Origin: Gymnogyps californianus
Taxonomy: Eukaryota > Chordata > Aves > Accipitriformes > Cathartidae
Direction: 5' to 3'
DNA length: 64,000 bases
Assembly (NCBI RefSeq): GCF_018139145.2
Contig: NC_059471.1
Span: forward strand, 212,369,494-212,433,493
Shown: in pieces, positions 61,330-64,000 of the stretch
Position numbering within the stretch: position 1 is the first letter of the stretch
How the letters are laid out: every line of letters starts with the position of its first letter
Position numbers and translations under genes: made by a program
Notes under the pieces: model-generated
The model's database searches: none
Seen by the model: the letters and a program-made list of their open reading frames with translations, nothing else
What the model was told of the DNA's origin: nothing

Positions 61330-62300
61330 ACAAACAGGATGACCCAGCTCATGGTGGGCTAGTTTGACATTACTTTGGCAAAATAATGGAAATATACTGA
61401 TATGGGTATAAAGGGGTAGAAGACATTAAAGAAAAGGTAAACAATTAATGCCAATCAACATGGTTTTTAGGGAGGAAAGGTTGTCAAACTCGATTTCATT
61501 CTTTGATGTGATTGTAGGTTTTGGCTGATAAAAGTAATTGCAAAGACGGAATATATTCTGACTTTTGTATGTTTGACAGCGCAGCAGATCCTGATTAAAA
61601 AATTAGCATGCTACCCTATCAATACAAGGCACATAAAATGGATTAAGAACTGGCTGACATGTCAACAAAGAAGCTGTCAAAGGGGGATCACTGTAGGAGA
61701 GTATTTTTTTGGAGGGGTTCTGCAGGGATCAGTAATAGGTCTGAATGCTATTGAATATTTTCACTGACGACTTGGAAGTAAATATTAAAACTGCTAATAA
61801 CGTTGGAAAATAATGAAGAGGACTAGGAGTTATACAAAAGTGCTTTTAGCATGGTTGTAAGCAAGCTTCCAGCCTAAGAACAGGCAAGCAGACCACACAT
61901 GGAGGAACCTGGAGCACAACACATCTGAGAGGGATTTAGGCATACTAAAGAAGCAACCCAAAATAATTCTGCCAATACGGTGGTTTGTGGCTTTTGCGTG
62001 TTATTCTTCGCAAGGACTGATGCAATCCCTGACTGTGTAATTCAGAGGAGTAGAGTAGGGATGAAATTTTTAATTTCTGCATGTTGCACCACTAGACTGG
62101 ATGTTGAAATAATGCATCCGGCTCTGGTACCCCAAATTTAGAAAGGATGTCAGGAAAATTAAAGAAAAAAAATAGAAGGTTGCAGAAATAAAGCACACAC
62201 ATTATTCAGGGACTAAAACCCCACTATTGTATGTAGATGCTTTCAGAGGATGATATATTTATTTTATGAAAAAGAAGGATGAAAAGCAACTCGAGACCTG
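61330..62300 (+). mobile_element. Old CR1/L3-like LINE fragment with RT remnant
   Basis: GGCAAAATAATGGAA, CCAATCAACATGGTTTTTAG and GTTGTCAAACTCGATTTCAT match the region before the CR1 reverse-transcriptase core. At 61573-61767 a frame reads IKWIKNWLT and then GVLQGSVIG, close to the (V)PQGSVLGP palm motif of LINE reverse transcriptases. Later, GAGAGGGATTTAGGCATACT and GCATCCGGCTCTGGTACCCC match downstream CR1 blocks. Heavily mutated, with stops and no active coding capacity. Confidence 0.78.
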
Positions 62301-64000
62301 CTTACGAGTGCCTTTGGGGGGAAAATGGTAGATACAAAAGGGCTCTTTAATGTAGCAGAACTGAGCAGAGCCAGAACCAAGAGAGAAAACATCTGCAGAA
62401 GCGCGGGCAGGGATTCAGCAGATCGTACACCTCTGGGAAGTGGTGGACTTTCGCCCCAACTCCCAGTGGCTTCAGATTAAGACTGAACCCTTTTGGTTGC
62501 GTATTTGTTGACTCAATCAAGCGTGGGGTGAGGGGGAAACTATGTTGTCCTACATATGAAAGGTGAGGCGGTGATTTACGGGTCCCCTCTAACTCTCTAC
62601 TCGAAGGCATGGAGCTGTGAAACCTACAGTTCAGGGAGCTGATAAACCCACTACTTTCTTTCCCACAGGACTTCATCTCTGGTCTTCTTTCTGCCTCTTT
62701 CCAAACCCCCTTTCTCCAACACCTCTGTGGTCTCTACCCTGCGGTGCCACACAACGTGGGTGAGCCAAGAGTGAAATTTTTCAAGCCATCGGTCGGAGGG
62801 ACGCGAGATAATGCTGAAAATTTTGCCTGCTGTGTTCTCAGGCAGGTTTTTCAGGAGGGAAAATGCCAGCAAAACTTTGTACCAGAAGTTAGCCCACTTT
62901 CCAAACCGATGCTGTCTCCTTTTGCTGGAAACTCAACAATTTATGCATGTCCTGCGAGCGAGATGTCCCCAGAGCAGCCCGGGGAGGCTGAGACATCATT
63001 CCCTGAAGTACCGTCTTCAGGAAACAAGTCTCTAAGATTCAAATGCTTCTTTGTTTATGAAATAAAGTCCACCAGACCTATCGCCAATTGTTTATGCTAA
63101 AGAGCACACTCCCATTAATGTTAATGGTGCTTTGGAGCATAAATCCTTGCTAATTGATATAGGAATGTATCCCAGAAGAGTTTACTTTACTGCTGATTTA
63201 GCTGATAGATATAAATGTGTGAGGGGGAAATATTAGCATTCATGTAAAACAATTAGGTTATCAACAGGGGCGAATGATTCAGAAAATGACTGCAACTTTC
63301 CAGCTCCCTTTAATGGAAAAAAAAGAAAGTCTGCTAATGAGGAAAATCAGAGGGAATACAAATATGAGCTAATCGTTGCTATTACTTAATATTTGTGCTA
63401 CATCAGCAGCCCCTGAAAACCAGGGCTGGATCCCCACCTGAGCTCTGTGCAGATGTGGGATGGACAGGACCATCCTGCTGCCCACCAAAGTCCATCCTCT
63501 CCGTGGCCTCTCGGGTGGAGCAGTATTTTGGGCTTACAAGTCTAACAAACCTGGCCACTGGATGTTGAGCTCAGTAACATTTGCTAAATATGTATGGATA
63601 GAGGAGAATGATACAAGCAGCGGATAGATTTCCACAATTTAATTTTTTTTTTTTTTTTCCAGATAATATAATGGCATATGAAAAGTGAGGCAGTAATGCA
63701 GTTCAAAAGAAAAAGAAGAAAGCAACCCCCACCACTCTCCTGGATCTTTCTGCCAAAGGCTGACATTATTGAAAGTTTGCTAAATACAGGAAGTACGGGC
63801 ATTTCCATGATTGTTCGAAACCTACAATTTTGTGGCAAATGTACAGCCATTGAAGGAATAAATTTTTCAGTGTACTCAACAGGTTTAGCTATTCGATTCC
63901 CATTTAAGTCATGGGTTTTGATGTGAAAATGTTTTCCTAAGAGAAGGCTCAGATACAGGAAACGTACAGTAAGCCACACATCTTCCGCAAAAAGATGCTT
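62301..64000. other. Intergenic sequence at the right edge
   Basis: No recognised gene and no CELF2 exon. The frame 62744-63100 (+, 118 codons) has no known domain, and 63584-63979 (-) crosses an A/T run. 63060-63420 is AT-rich, repeat-poor and contains the dyad CCATTAATGTTAATGG at 63112-63127. A T-run lies at 63644-63658. Confidence 0.5.

Noticed and set aside
1..64000. A prokaryotic-type defence, CRISPR or biosynthetic system
   Set aside because: The sequence is vertebrate: a spliced USP6NL exon, CR1 elements, avian LTRs and no operon-like gene packing.

Overview
The window reads as vertebrate nuclear DNA, most likely from a bird. It holds one clearly recognisable protein-coding segment: a single 1.44-kb terminal exon at 4075-5516 (+). 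I recognise its product as the C-terminal part of USP6NL (RN-tre), a TBC-family Rab GTPase-activating protein. Everything else is intron, 3' untranslated sequence and about 55 kb of gene-poor DNA. The avian assignment rests on several CR1-type LINE fragments and on two solo LTRs plus a related LTR piece, of types I know to be common in bird (probably neoavian) genomes. Remnants of older amniote repeats are also present. I see no bacterial, plasmid or CRISPR features.

Layout. 1-4074 is the last intron of USP6NL. 4075-5516 is the terminal coding exon. From 5517 runs a long AU-rich 3' UTR with three Pumilio-type motifs; it extends to at least about 7.8 kb, and its end is not settled. From about 8 kb to the right edge I see no gene I can name. 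In mammals USP6NL and CELF2 are convergent neighbours, so this is probably the USP6NL-CELF2 intergenic desert, with CELF2 beyond the right edge. That is a synteny inference; no CELF2 exon is visible.

Repeats. There is a solo LTR at 10713-11303 (-) and a second copy at 57331-57890 (-). The second abuts a different LTR fragment at 57891-58366 (+), which is followed by a CR1 copy at 58425-59190 (+), forming a nested repeat cluster. Other CR1/L3-like copies lie at 17825-18010 (-), 34590-35100 (-), 50060-50770 (-) and 61330-62300 (+); the last retains a recognisable reverse-transcriptase motif. MIR-like SINE remnants lie near 22.2 kb and 30.4 kb. A C33 tract, a T31 tract and several microsatellites are listed.

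Points worth a second look are modest. They include exon-like cassettes at 11634-11794, 12544-12743 and 19930-20177 (the last followed by AATAAA) that might belong to an unannotated transcript; an isolated CpG-rich block at 33.36-33.67 kb; the USP6NL last-exon acceptor directly joined to a donor-like GTAAAG; and several AT-rich, homeodomain-motif-rich blocks that could be conserved enhancers. I found no evidence for a new multi-gene system.
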